Positions 7,103 through 15,603 of a DNA stretch of 64,000 nt are shown here, one piece after another; within the stretch, counting starts at the first letter, position 1, and every line of letters starts with the position of its first letter. The notes under the pieces are model-generated. The model ran no database searches and was not told the DNA's origin. It saw only the letters and a program-made list of their open reading frames with translations. Source of the stretch: Ktedonobacteria bacterium (GTDB taxonomy: Bacteria; Chloroflexota; Ktedonobacteria; Ktedonobacterales; JACDGC01); the NCBI GenBank assembly GCA_027459785.1, contig DAIDGU010000023.1, positions 1 to 64,000 on the forward strand. The letters are read 5' to 3'. The translations under genes were made by a program, and so were the position numbers.

Positions 7103-8506
7103 ATGGCCAACGTGACGAAGAATCGGGCGAATAAGCGCGTGACGCCGACCAACGAGGTGCTGCTCGAGGCCGAGCATATTATAAAATATTATGGCAGCGA
7201 GCAGAAGAAAGGCGAGCAGCGCGTTTTAGTGCTGGACGACATCAGTTTGCAGATCCACAGCGGCGAATTCATCGCCATCCTGGGTCCCTCTGGTTCCGGC
7301 AAATCGACGCTATTGCGCATCCTGGGCGGCTTGATCCGCGCGTCGAGCGGAATGGTGCGCTATCGCGGCCAGGAAGTAACGGGGCCGAACACCAATCTGG
7401 CGCTCGTTTTCCAGACCTTCGCGCTTTTCCCCTGGCTGACGGTGTTGCAAAACGTGGAACTGGGGTTAGAGGCGCAGCCGAACCTCTCGCGGACGCAGCG
7501 CACCAAGCGCGCCCTGGCGGCAATCGACACCATCGGCCTGGACGGCTTCGAGGATGCTTATCCCAAAGAGCTATCCGGTGGCATGCGCCAACGCGTCGGC
7601 TTCGCCCGCGCCTTGGTGGTGGAACCGAAGTTGCTGTTCATGGACGAGCCGTTCAGCGCGCTGGACGTGCTGACCGCCGAGAATCTGCGCCACGAATTGA
7701 TGCGCCTGTGGCGCGAGGGGCGCATCCCGACGAAGGCGATCCTGATGGTGACGCACAGCATCGAAGAAGCGGTATCGATGGCCGACCGCCTGGTAGTGAT
7801 GGGCCACGATCCGGGGCGCATCCGCGCCATCTTGCAGGGCTTGCCGCTGGCCGACCGTGTGGCAAAGACGCCAGCGCATGAGGAACTGGTGGATCTGGTC
7901 TATACGCTGATCACCCAGCCGGACGAAGATGCGGCGCAGATCGTGGCGGCGGCGCAACAGCAGGGCGCGGCGGAGGTGAAGTCTGAACCCAAGGCGGAGC
8001 CGAAACCGTACCAGGCATTGCCGCATGTGAAGATCGGCGTCATCAACGGCCTGGCGGAGCGTGTCTTGCGCGCCGGCGGGCGCGAAGATCTCTTCGTCAT
8101 CGGGCGCGAGTTGCAGATGGAGATCGACGATCTCTTGCCGATCATCGAAGCCTTCGAGTTGCTGGGCTTCGGCGAAGCCACCGGCGGCGATCTGGTGCTG
8201 ACCGACGAGGGCCGCCGCCTGGCCGAAAGCGACGAGCAGGCCGACAAAGTGCTTTTCCGCGACCAGGAATGCCAGCACATCCAATTGATCCGCCAGATCA
8301 AAGAGGCGCTGGATGCGGCGGAGAACCATGAGATGGATGAGACCGAGATCCTGGAGCAGTTGGAAGAATATTTCAGCCCCGACGAGGCCAGCCGCCAGCT
8401 CGACACCGCCGTGGACTGGGCGCGCTATGCGGAACTTTTCGCCTATGACGACGAAGCCGGGCTGCTTTACCTGGAAGATGCCGCGCCCGTCGGCAACGGG
8501 GAGTGA
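7103..8506 (+). CDS. ABC transporter ATPase with C-terminal AAA-associated domain
   Basis: A 467-residue partner of the double permease. The nucleotide-binding domain (about 15-260) has Walker A GPSGSGKSTLL, Q-loop FQTFALFPW, signature LSGGMRQRVGFARAL and Walker B LLFMDEPFSALD followed by the switch His in MVTHSIEEA. After a Lys/Pro-rich linker (about 293-308), the C-terminal part (310-440) matches the AAA-associated domain found in a subgroup of NitT-like ATPases; it may sense a ligand or partner. ATG 7103 is chosen because AAAGGAGGT covers the earlier GTG. The gene ends 10 bp from a convergent MarR gene. The role is energising cation import if the riboswitch inference holds. Confidence 0.88.
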   Translation: MANVTKNRANKRVTPTNEVLLEAEHIIKYYGSEQKKGEQRVLVLDDISLQIHSGEFIAILGPSGSGKSTLLRILGGLIRASSGMVRYRGQEVTGPNTNLALVFQTFALFPWLTVLQNVELGLEAQPNLSRTQRTKRALAAIDTIGLDGFEDAYPKELSGGMRQRVGFARALVVEPKLLFMDEPFSALDVLTAENLRHELMRLWREGRIPTKAILMVTHSIEEAVSMADRLVVMGHDPGRIRAILQGLPLADRVAKTPAHEELVDLVYTLITQPDEDAAQIVAAAQQQGAAEVKSEPKAEPKPYQALPHVKIGVINGLAERVLRAGGREDLFVIGRELQMEIDDLLPIIEAFELLGFGEATGGDLVLTDEGRRLAESDEQADKVLFRDQECQHIQLIRQIKEALDAAENHEMDETEILEQLEEYFSPDEASRQLDTAVDWARYAELFAYDDEAGLLYLEDAAPVGNGE

Positions 8507-8516
8507 GCCGAGTGAT

Positions 8517-8990
8517 TCACTGGTCGAGGGCGGCGGCGAGCGCCGGGAGGGCGGACGCGAGTGCGGCGCGGTCAGCGGCGGGCAGGCGCGCGATGGCCGC
8601 GCCGAGGCGTGCCAGATAGACCGCATTCGCCTCGGCCAATGCCTGGCTGCCGGCGGTGGTCAGCGCCACATAAACCTGGCGCTGATCGGCCTCTGGCTGG
8701 CGAAAGCGCGTGATGTAGCCCTGCGCGGCCAATGTATCGAGCATGCGCGTCGCGCCCGCCGATGTGATGCTGAGGGACTCGGCCAGGTCGCTCACCCGCA
8801 GCGCCGCGCGGCCATCGATGGTACGCAGCATGCGCCGCTGGGGGCGCGAGAGCGCGCCGAATTGCCGCCCCAGCAATGTATACAGCCGGTCCAGCGCGGC
8901 GGCGATGATCTGGCTCTCTGCCGGCTCCGCGCTGGCACCATGCGGCGTCGGCGTCAGTTGGCGGATCTGCTCATCCTGCGAATCAGCCAT
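8517..8990 (-). CDS. MarR-family transcriptional regulator
   Basis: A 157-residue winged-helix protein. The DNA-binding part includes LRVSDLAESLSITSAGATRM (recognition helix) followed by the wing with D-R-R/DQRQ (EADQRQVYVALTTAGSQAL), a standard MarR pattern. Helices at both ends would form the dimer interface. It is convergent with the ABC ATPase gene and divergent from the MFS gene at 9166, the usual arrangement of a MarR repressor next to the exporter it controls. The ligand is unknown. The upstream gap holds a hairpin repeat. Confidence 0.88.
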   Translation of the reverse strand: MADSQDEQIRQLTPTPHGASAEPAESQIIAAALDRLYTLLGRQFGALSRPQRRMLRTIDGRAALRVSDLAESLSITSAGATRMLDTLAAQGYITRFRQPEADQRQVYVALTTAGSQALAEANAVYLARLGAAIARLPAADRAALASALPALAAALDQ

Positions 8991-9032
8991 TGCCAGGCTC
9001 CTTTCAGCTTGCAGTTCTCACACACGGGATGA

Positions 9033-9057
9033 CGGCGGATAGAAATGTCCGCCCCAC
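9033..9057. repeat. GGACATTCCTGTCC-type hairpin repeat, diverged copy
   Basis: CGGCGGATAGAAATGTCCGCC, a mismatched copy, followed by CCACG. It lies between the divergent MarR and MFS genes. Confidence 0.6.
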
Positions 9058-9123
9058 GCTGATCACGGTCCGCCCCACGTGTTGCGTCCGCCCACGGCTA
9101 TCTTACCGGATTCGTGTTAAAGG

Positions 9124-9153
9124 TTGATTAACGCACGCAATCAATGCTATCAT
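9124..9153 (+). promoter_or_regulatory. Putative promoter of the MFS gene at 9166
   Basis: TTGATT (9124-9129), an 18-bp spacer and TATCAT (9148-9153). Transcription would start near 9160, which favours a start codon at 9181 or 9199 over 9166, or a nearly leaderless message. Confidence 0.5.
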
Positions 9154-9165
9154 ATCTGTAGCGGC

Positions 9166-10581
9166 ATGAGCAATGATTCTATGGGGGCGCGAGCGAGTAT
9201 GCAAGAGAACGCAGCGGGGGAAGGTGGCGCGGGCGGTGGCAATTGGTGGCTGCGGCTGCGCCAGCGACCGGAGTGGCTGACGCGCGATGTGCGCCTGGTG
9301 GTGGCGGCGCGCGTCTTCATGAGCGCCAGTCGGGCGCTGGCCGGCGTGATCGTGCCGATCTATCTGGCGCTGAGCGGCTTCAGTGCGGTGGATCTGGGCT
9401 TGCTCTTCGTCGCGGTCGCGCTGGTATCGGCGGTGCTATCCAGCCTGGTCGGCTTCACCTCGGACCGCATCGGGCGCAAACCGTTCCTGGTCATCCTGCC
9501 CTTGTTCGCGGCGGCGGCGGCGGTCGTTTTCGCGCTGACGCGCAGCGTGCCGCTGATCTTCGCTTTCGCCGCGCTGGGGTCGTTCGGGCGCGGGGCCGGC
9601 GCGGGCGAGGGGATGATCGGCCCCTACCAACCGGCGGAACAGGCGCTGCTGGCGGACGCCGTGCCGGCGCGGGCGCGCAATACGCTCTTCGGCTTCGTCG
9701 CGTTCGCCTCGTCGTTGGGCGCGCTCGTGGGCGGCGGACCACTGGCGACCCTGCCGGATGCCTTGCCGCTGGTGGGCGCGGTGAGCGGGCTGGCGGCCTA
9801 TCGCCTCACGTTCCTGGTGATGGCCCTGCTCGCCACGGTCGCTGCGTTGCTGGCGCTGCCTATCACGAACATCAAGCCGGCACCGCGCCCCAGGGATGCG
9901 GCGGGGCAAGCGCAACGGCGTATCTCACGCACCACCTGGCCGATCCTCTTCCGGTTGTGGATCACGAATGGCGTCAACGGGCTGGCAGTGGGCTTCTTCG
10001 GTCCCTTCATCACGTACTGGTTCTTTCGCCGCTATGGCGCGGGGCCGGCACTCATCGGCGGCCTGTATAGCGTGATCAATCTGGCCGCGCTGTTCTCGAA
10101 TCTGTATGCGCCGCGCCTGGCACGCCGGCTGGGCCTCGTGCGTGCCATCGTACTCAGCCGCGCCCTGCAAGCGATCTTGATGATCCCGATGGTCCTCGCG
10201 CCGACCTTCTGGATCGCGGGCGCATTCTATTTGGTGCGCATGCTGGCCCAGCGCGCGGGCTTGCCGCTGCGCCAATCGTACGTGATGGGCGTGGTGCCGC
10301 CGGAAGAACGCGGCACGGTGGGCGCGCTCTCGAACCTGCCCGCGCAGGCGATGTCATCCCTGTCGCCGGGCATCGCCGGCGCGCTCTTCGCCAATGTCTC
10401 GCTGGCCCTGCCCTTCGAGATCGGCGCGTTGTTCCAGGGGATCAACACCGTCCTCTTCTTCATCTTCTTCCGCCACTTGCTGCCCCCGGAGGAGCGCCCC
10501 GATGTCCCTGCGCCCTCGCCCGCCGCCGCCCCGCCGGAGACTGAAACGCGCGATCTCAGTGGCATCGGCTCAGCGGGATAG
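9166..10581 (+). CDS. Major facilitator superfamily transporter
   Basis: About 471 residues with twelve predicted membrane segments. The MFS loop motif between helices 2 and 3 is clear: GFTSDRIGRKPFLVILP. A cytoplasmic stretch near the middle (PAPRPRDAAGQAQRRISRTT) separates the two six-helix halves. Start choice is open: ATG 9166, 9181 and 9199 are in frame, and 9199 has the better G-rich upstream sequence. Together with the divergent MarR gene it may be a drug or metabolite efflux unit. The substrate cannot be read from sequence. Confidence 0.82.
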   Translation: MSNDSMGARASMQENAAGEGGAGGGNWWLRLRQRPEWLTRDVRLVVAARVFMSASRALAGVIVPIYLALSGFSAVDLGLLFVAVALVSAVLSSLVGFTSDRIGRKPFLVILPLFAAAAAVVFALTRSVPLIFAFAALGSFGRGAGAGEGMIGPYQPAEQALLADAVPARARNTLFGFVAFASSLGALVGGGPLATLPDALPLVGAVSGLAAYRLTFLVMALLATVAALLALPITNIKPAPRPRDAAGQAQRRISRTTWPILFRLWITNGVNGLAVGFFGPFITYWFFRRYGAGPALIGGLYSVINLAALFSNLYAPRLARRLGLVRAIVLSRALQAILMIPMVLAPTFWIAGAFYLVRMLAQRAGLPLRQSYVMGVVPPEERGTVGALSNLPAQAMSSLSPGIAGALFANVSLALPFEIGALFQGINTVLFFIFFRHLLPPEERPDVPAPSPAAAPPETETRDLSGIGSAG

Positions 10582-10634
10582 CGCGCACCAAGTATGCTTT
10601 TACACTCTTTGCGGGTGATCCGTAAGGGTACCAG

Positions 10635-11095
10635 AGGATAGACATTCCTGTCTGTCACTACTTTCACCCGGAAGAAAGACATACAGGTACCGGAGAACAG
10701 ACATTCCTATCTGTTATTACAATCACCCGGAGGACAGACATTCCTGTCTGTCCGGCCCCGCTGACCACAGCCTTCACTTACTGACCACGGCATAAGTAAG
10801 TAACCTCCAGTCCACGCAGGTGGACTTCGTCGCCGCCAGGCGCTTAGGCGCGGTTTCAACCGCCCGCTGTCCCCCTGCATATGGACAACCGCCCGCTGTC
10901 CCCACCCGCGTCCCCGTCCCCGTTTCAATCGCCTGCTTTCCTTGGTTCGCCGTGGGCAGTAAAACGGGTATGATACCTTTTTCGGGTAAAAACGGTGGTC
11001 ATTGGGACCGGACAGACAGGAATGTCTGTCCTCCAGATGCCCGTGGGGCGGACATTCCTGTCCGCCGTGGTGACAGACAGGAATGTCTATCCTCC
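10635..11095. repeat. Cluster of dispersed palindromic repeats in a 530-bp intergenic region
   Basis: The space 10582-11112 lies between two convergent MFS genes and holds no gene. It contains six copies of the short hairpin family: about 10635, 10693, 10731, 11008, 11043 and 11072. Most use the arm GGACAGACA/TGTCTGTCC; the one at 11043 uses GGCGGACA/TGTCCGCC. A paired-hairpin element (about 10824-10868, GTCCACGCAGGTGGAC then GGCGCTTAGGCGC) and two copies of CAACCGCCCGCTGTCCCC (about 10858 and 10886) are also here. Some hairpins could act as bidirectional terminators. Confidence 0.8.
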
Positions 11096-11112
11096 AGGAT
11101 AGCGTTATGCCC

Positions 11113-12537
11113 CTACCCGCCGCCGGTGGTGGATGCGTCGTGGGGTGCGGCAAGCTCGGCGGCGTAGATGCGCACGGCGACGAGCGCCAGCAGCGCGGCC
11201 AACACCAGCGCCGGTCCGCCGCATAACACCAGCGCGTGGGCGACATTGTGGCCCGCCATGCGGTCGGCGAGCGCGCCGACGAGGGTGGGTGATTGCACAT
11301 CGCCCAGCAGGTGCGCGGCGGTCATGATCACGGCCAGCGCCGAGGCGCGCACGGTGATCGGGACGACATCCTGCGCGATGGCGTTCAGGGGACCGCTATA
11401 CATATTCATGAAGGCGACGGCGACGAAGGCCAGCGCCAGCAACACGAGCAGGTTTTGCGCAAGGAAGGCGACGATGAAAAGCGGCGCGGCTCCCGCGAAG
11501 CCGATCACCACCGCCCACATACGTCCGCCGGGGAAGCGTTGCCCCAGGCGATCCGCCAGCCAGCCGCCGAGCAGCGTCCCCAGGACGCCAGCGGGGATAA
11601 GCACGCCGCCCGCCAGCAGTGCCGTCGTCTGCGTCGTCAGGTGATAGTGCGCTTTCAGGTAGATCGGTATGAAGATCAGTGCCGGCGTGGTGGCGAAAAG
11701 GCCCAGTGCTTGCAGCAGGATCGTCACCAACACCGTGCGGCTGCGGAGTACCGTGCGTACCTGCGCGTAAGCACCGGCCAGCGTTTGCAGGACGGAGCGG
11801 GTTGGCTTGCCGGATGGTTTTTTCCCAGTCGGCGTGGCGTGCGCCGTTTGCCGGTCGGCCTCGTCATATGCCTGGCGATCCTTGGCACGCCACATCAGCC
11901 ATGCCAAAGCCAGGCCGGGGGGGCCACAGAGAATGAAGGCGAGACGCCAGCCGAAGTGCTGCGCGATGACGCCGCCGGCCACGAAGCCCACCGCCGTGCC
12001 GACCAGCGTACTCGCGCCCCAGCGGCTCATGATCTCCGCGCGCCGCGCCGCCGGGAAATACGCGGCCAGGAGCGCCGCGCCAGCGGGGACGTAGCTGGCC
12101 TCGCCGATGCCCAGCACCGCGCGCCCCACGAAGAGTTCGGCGAAGGTATGCGCGATGGCGGTGTACCATGTCGCCAGGCTCCACAGCGCCACGCCCACGG
12201 CGATGATCTTGGTGCGCGAACCGCGATCCGCCAGCAAACCAAGCGGCAGCGCGGCGAGCGTATAGACCAGCAGGAACGCGCTGGCCGTGATGCCCACCTG
12301 TCCATCGCCCAGATGAAAGGCGGCCTTGAGATCCGGCCCCACCGCGACGAAGATGATGCGGTCGAGGTAATTGAGAAAGTTGATCGCTGTCAGCAACCAG
12401 AAGATCAGGCCGGCGGCGCGGGCGGTCGGCGGCAGCAGCGGCGCTTTGCCGGCGCGGCGCGCAACGGCTGACGTACTTTTCTGGCGGACGGTGGTGCGCA
12501 CCACGGGGCGGCGCGGATGGTGCGTGGTGATGGTCAT
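11113..12537 (-). CDS. MFS transporter, spinster/hexuronate-like
   Basis: A 474-residue twelve-helix carrier. Helix 1 contains NFLNYLDRIIFVAVGPDLKA, the pattern of spinster-like and anion:cation symporter MFS proteins. The loop motif LLADRGSRTKIIAVGVALWS is present, and a second copy GGWLADRLGQRFPGGR is in the C-terminal half. ATG 12537 follows GAAGAAGGGG and is preferred to the longer frame at 12594. The N-terminus has about 45 basic residues before the first helix. The C-terminus ends near the repeat cluster. Likely substrates are organic anions or lipids, but this is only family knowledge. Confidence 0.82.
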   Translation of the reverse strand: MTITTHHPRRPVVRTTVRQKSTSAVARRAGKAPLLPPTARAAGLIFWLLTAINFLNYLDRIIFVAVGPDLKAAFHLGDGQVGITASAFLLVYTLAALPLGLLADRGSRTKIIAVGVALWSLATWYTAIAHTFAELFVGRAVLGIGEASYVPAGAALLAAYFPAARRAEIMSRWGASTLVGTAVGFVAGGVIAQHFGWRLAFILCGPPGLALAWLMWRAKDRQAYDEADRQTAHATPTGKKPSGKPTRSVLQTLAGAYAQVRTVLRSRTVLVTILLQALGLFATTPALIFIPIYLKAHYHLTTQTTALLAGGVLIPAGVLGTLLGGWLADRLGQRFPGGRMWAVVIGFAGAAPLFIVAFLAQNLLVLLALAFVAVAFMNMYSGPLNAIAQDVVPITVRASALAVIMTAAHLLGDVQSPTLVGALADRMAGHNVAHALVLCGGPALVLAALLALVAVRIYAAELAAPHDASTTGGG

Positions 12538-12764
12538 CCTATCGCCACCCCTTCTTCTGCATGATCGACCTGATCGTCGGGATGCAGTGTCCATCCCCCA
12601 CGATCCAGATTCTACCAGCCGGATGCTTCATAGGCGCTGAATTTGCACGGACATGACGACGAAGTAACAAAGATCAACACGTAGCAGAGCTGGTAATCGT
12701 CACTATTGCTGCCAGTGTATGCCGACGCTCGTCAGATGGCAAAAACACGGGACTTTCGGGGCCG

Positions 12765-13889
12765 TCAGGGGGCGGTCTGGGGCGCGGGGCAGCCGCCGTA
12801 GTGGCTGGTGGCATGCATGCCGTCCAGGCTGGCATAGACACACAGGGGATCGAAGGGGACGTTATCCCACCAGGTCATGAAGTGAACGTGGGGACCGGTA
12901 GAATCGCCGGTCGATCCCTGTAGGCCGATCTCTTGCCCGACGGTGACGCTCTGCCCCAGGCTCACCAGCAGCTTTTCCATATGCCCATAGGCGGTCGCCA
13001 GGCCGCCACAGTGGTTGATCTTGACCGCGTAGCCCGCGCCGAAGGGATCCCAGCCGGCGAAGATGACGACGCCGGTTTGGGCGGCGAGGACGGGCGTGCC
13101 GAAGTGCATGCTGGTGATGTCCACGCCGTTGTGATACCAGGTGAAGCCGCGCACCCAACGCGAATTGGGGTTGGGATTGATCAGGGCGAACTTAGTGGGA
13201 TCGACCGGCGTGGTCTGGCTGCCGGCGGCACAGGGCCGACCAGGGCCGTTCGTCCAGCCGCCGACAGAACAGAAGAGACAGGTGCCATTATAGTTCGCCA
13301 TGCCGATGCCCGCCCCCGCGCTCTGCATGGGCAGCGCCGGTGCCTGATAGCTCGCGCCATACTGCGGATCGGTCGGCACGCGGATCAATTCGCCGCCCTG
13401 CGCTTCCTGGCCAGCATACAGGTGGTTCATCTCATAGATGCCATTGAGCTGAACTTTGAAATGCGCGGCGATGCTCTCGAAGGTATCGCCGGCCTGGACG
13501 TGATAATCGAAATATGGGCGCGGCGTGGGGAAGAGGAGCGCGCTGGCCAGCGCGTTGAAGGGACTGACTTGCCCGCCCGCCGCCTCCGTCAGCGGCGCGA
13601 AGCTCAGCAGTGCCGCCAGCAGTCCACACAGCGCCAGCGCCAGCGCCCACACATGGGCGCGCGGCCCACGCCGCCCGCGCGGTGCCAGCGCCGGCACCTC
13701 CGGCACACCGGAGCCAGGGATGATGCACACCTCCGTGGCAACATCCTCCATTGCCTCCGCCAGCGCGGGCGGCGGCGAAGCAGGCATGGTCGCCGGCAGC
13801 GCGGATGTGGGCGGCACGACGATCAGCGCGCGTTGGGCGGTGAGGTCATCCGCCGGGTCAAACGACGCGGCAGGATCGGCTTCGGGCAT
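12765..13889 (-). CDS. Membrane-anchored LysM / M23 peptidase
   Basis: A 374-residue cell-wall protein. A cytoplasmic N-terminus is followed by one membrane segment (about 80-100), a LysM domain (about 129-172, YHVQAGDTFESIAAHF) and an M23 metallopeptidase domain (about 245-345). The zinc ligands are visible as H253 and D257 (HNGVD) and H336 in the GPHVHF motif (H334 is the catalytic partner). This is the full set for lysostaphin-type endopeptidases that cut peptide cross-links, so the protein is probably active outside the membrane. Two extra Cys (CLFCSVGG, about 204-207) precede the domain. It is a single gene with gaps on both sides. Confidence 0.9.
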   Translation of the reverse strand: MPEADPAASFDPADDLTAQRALIVVPPTSALPATMPASPPPALAEAMEDVATEVCIIPGSGVPEVPALAPRGRRGPRAHVWALALALCGLLAALLSFAPLTEAAGGQVSPFNALASALLFPTPRPYFDYHVQAGDTFESIAAHFKVQLNGIYEMNHLYAGQEAQGGELIRVPTDPQYGASYQAPALPMQSAGAGIGMANYNGTCLFCSVGGWTNGPGRPCAAGSQTTPVDPTKFALINPNPNSRWVRGFTWYHNGVDITSMHFGTPVLAAQTGVVIFAGWDPFGAGYAVKINHCGGLATAYGHMEKLLVSLGQSVTVGQEIGLQGSTGDSTGPHVHFMTWWDNVPFDPLCVYASLDGMHATSHYGGCPAPQTAP

Positions 13890-13990
13890 CTGGGCGGCAC
13901 TCCCTCCGTGGTGACGGCGCTGACGAGCTGAGCCAGCACCGGTAGTTCTCTTACCAGCATAGGACCGCCCACCAAATCGCGCGGGGGCCG

Positions 13991-15343
13991 TCAGCCGCGC
14001 ATGGCGCGTAGGAAGATCGCCGGGTGAAAGAGCGCGGTCGGCGGTTTGGTCATCATCACCACGCGGGTGAAGGTGAGGCGAGCGCGCTTCTGCTTGGGAA
14101 TGATGCGGTAGATGCGCCCCAGATACGCATTTTGCACGCGCACGGTGAAGGAGGGCTTGCCGCCGGTGACGCCAGGCACCAGCACGTCGCTGGATGAAGA
14201 TAGCTGCCAGGCGGGGGTGACGGCGCGGGCCAGGTCGCGTTGGAAGCGCGGGCCGAAGCCGCGCAGCGCGGGATCATGCGCGCCAGCCAGGGCGCGGGCG
14301 AGCGCGTCGGCGTCGATGGCTGCGATGCTCATTCCCTGGCCGTAGATCGGATCAAAGGCGACCGCCGCGTCGCCGGTGACGATGAAGCCGTCCGGCAGGG
14401 CGCTCAGCTTTTCGTAATGCCGCCACTGGTTGCTGGTGTCGCGGTAGCCGTAGATCGGCGAACCGGGTGTGGCGCTGGCGATGGCGTCGGCGATATCCGG
14501 CGTGGGCAGTGAGCGCGCGAAAGCGAGAAACCCCTCCTCGTCGGTCGGCGGCATGTTGTTGTCGCCATAGCCGCTCAGCGTCACCAGCCAATCGCCGCCC
14601 TCGACGGTGGTGATGACCCCGCCGCGCAGGTGCTTGGGTGGTTGCATCATCTGATAGAGCGTCAGCCAGGTGCGCGGCGTCGCCGGATCGGGGTGGTAGA
14701 CGCGCGTGGCGTAGCCCAGGTGCGGATCGATCTCCGTCACGGCGGGGGCCTGATAGCCCAACGTGCGCAACCAGTCCGGCGCAGCGGAATGCCTGCCGCT
14801 GGCGTCCACCACCAGATCCGCCGCCAGTTCCGAGATCGGGTTATCCGGCTGGTCGTCGCGCCGTTGCACCTGCACGCCCGTCACCCGTTTCTGATCCGGT
14901 GTCGCCATGAGCGCGACGACGCGCTGTTCGGGCAAGGTGGTGATCGTGGGCTGCGCCAGCACCTGCTGCCGTACCAGCCATTCCACCAGCGGGCGCGTCG
15001 CGGAGATGAAGGGGATATTGCCGAAGAACTGGGGATTCCAGCCATAGCCGGCATTCAGGCGCACGCCCTCGATGAAGTCGAAGGACTGGCCGCCGTGCGC
15101 GAGCAGTTCCTTAGTGAAGCCCGGCAGGTATTGTTCCAGCAATTGTTGGCCGCGTTCCAGCAAGACGTGCAGGTGCCGACCTTGCGGCACGCCAGCGCGG
15201 AACACCGGCGCAGTGGGGAATTGATCGCGTTCCACGATGGTGACGCGGGCGAAATGGTCCGCCAGCACGCGGGCGGCGAGCAGACCGGCGATGCTGCCGC
15301 CGATGACGACGGCGTGGTGACGGGCGGGGGATGCAGTTGCCAT
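13991..15343 (-). CDS. FAD-dependent monooxygenase-like protein
   Basis: A 450-residue flavoprotein. The N-terminus has the Rossmann motif AVVIGGSIAGLLAARVLADH and an ERDQFP segment; the second FAD motif is GDAAVAFDPIYGQGMS near residue 310, typical of the p-hydroxybenzoate hydroxylase / geranylgeranyl reductase group. ADLVVDASGR (about 178-187) is also conserved in that group. ATG 15343 is chosen over 15361 because of the GAGAGGA upstream. It is divergent from the acyl-CoA ligase gene. It could be a tailoring hydroxylase or lipid reductase; the substrate is unknown. Confidence 0.82.
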   Translation of the reverse strand: MATASPARHHAVVIGGSIAGLLAARVLADHFARVTIVERDQFPTAPVFRAGVPQGRHLHVLLERGQQLLEQYLPGFTKELLAHGGQSFDFIEGVRLNAGYGWNPQFFGNIPFISATRPLVEWLVRQQVLAQPTITTLPEQRVVALMATPDQKRVTGVQVQRRDDQPDNPISELAADLVVDASGRHSAAPDWLRTLGYQAPAVTEIDPHLGYATRVYHPDPATPRTWLTLYQMMQPPKHLRGGVITTVEGGDWLVTLSGYGDNNMPPTDEEGFLAFARSLPTPDIADAIASATPGSPIYGYRDTSNQWRHYEKLSALPDGFIVTGDAAVAFDPIYGQGMSIAAIDADALARALAGAHDPALRGFGPRFQRDLARAVTPAWQLSSSSDVLVPGVTGGKPSFTVRVQNAYLGRIYRIIPKQKRARLTFTRVVMMTKPPTALFHPAIFLRAMRG

Positions 15344-15488
15344 GACGATGAATCCTCTCATACGGCGCCTGACCTACAACGATCTGTACCTTACGATAAC
15401 ACAGGCAGCACAAAAGGCAAGCGCAAGCCGGCTCGTCCGTGTTTTTTGCGCTAAAAACATGCTAGAGTGGTCGGGCCATTCCCCGCGC

Positions 15489-15518
15489 TTGACCTCGGCC
15501 CGCTTTGCGATGCATAAT
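15489..15518 (+). promoter_or_regulatory. Putative promoter of the acyl-CoA ligase gene
   Basis: TTGACC (15489-15494), an 18-bp spacer and CATAAT (15513-15518), about 85 bases before the ATG at 15604. This is the only good pair in the 260-bp divergent region 15344-15603. Confidence 0.5.
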
Positions 15519-15603
15519 CTCACACAATACCCCGGCTTCATGGAACGCGACGCCGCGACGCCGCCAGCGGTGGCGGCATGTAATCCCTGTGGAGGTTCGT
15601 GCA

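Noticed and set aside
10635-11095. CRISPR or attachment-site cluster
   Set aside because: The copies are short palindromes in both orientations at irregular distance, part of a family spread over the whole window.
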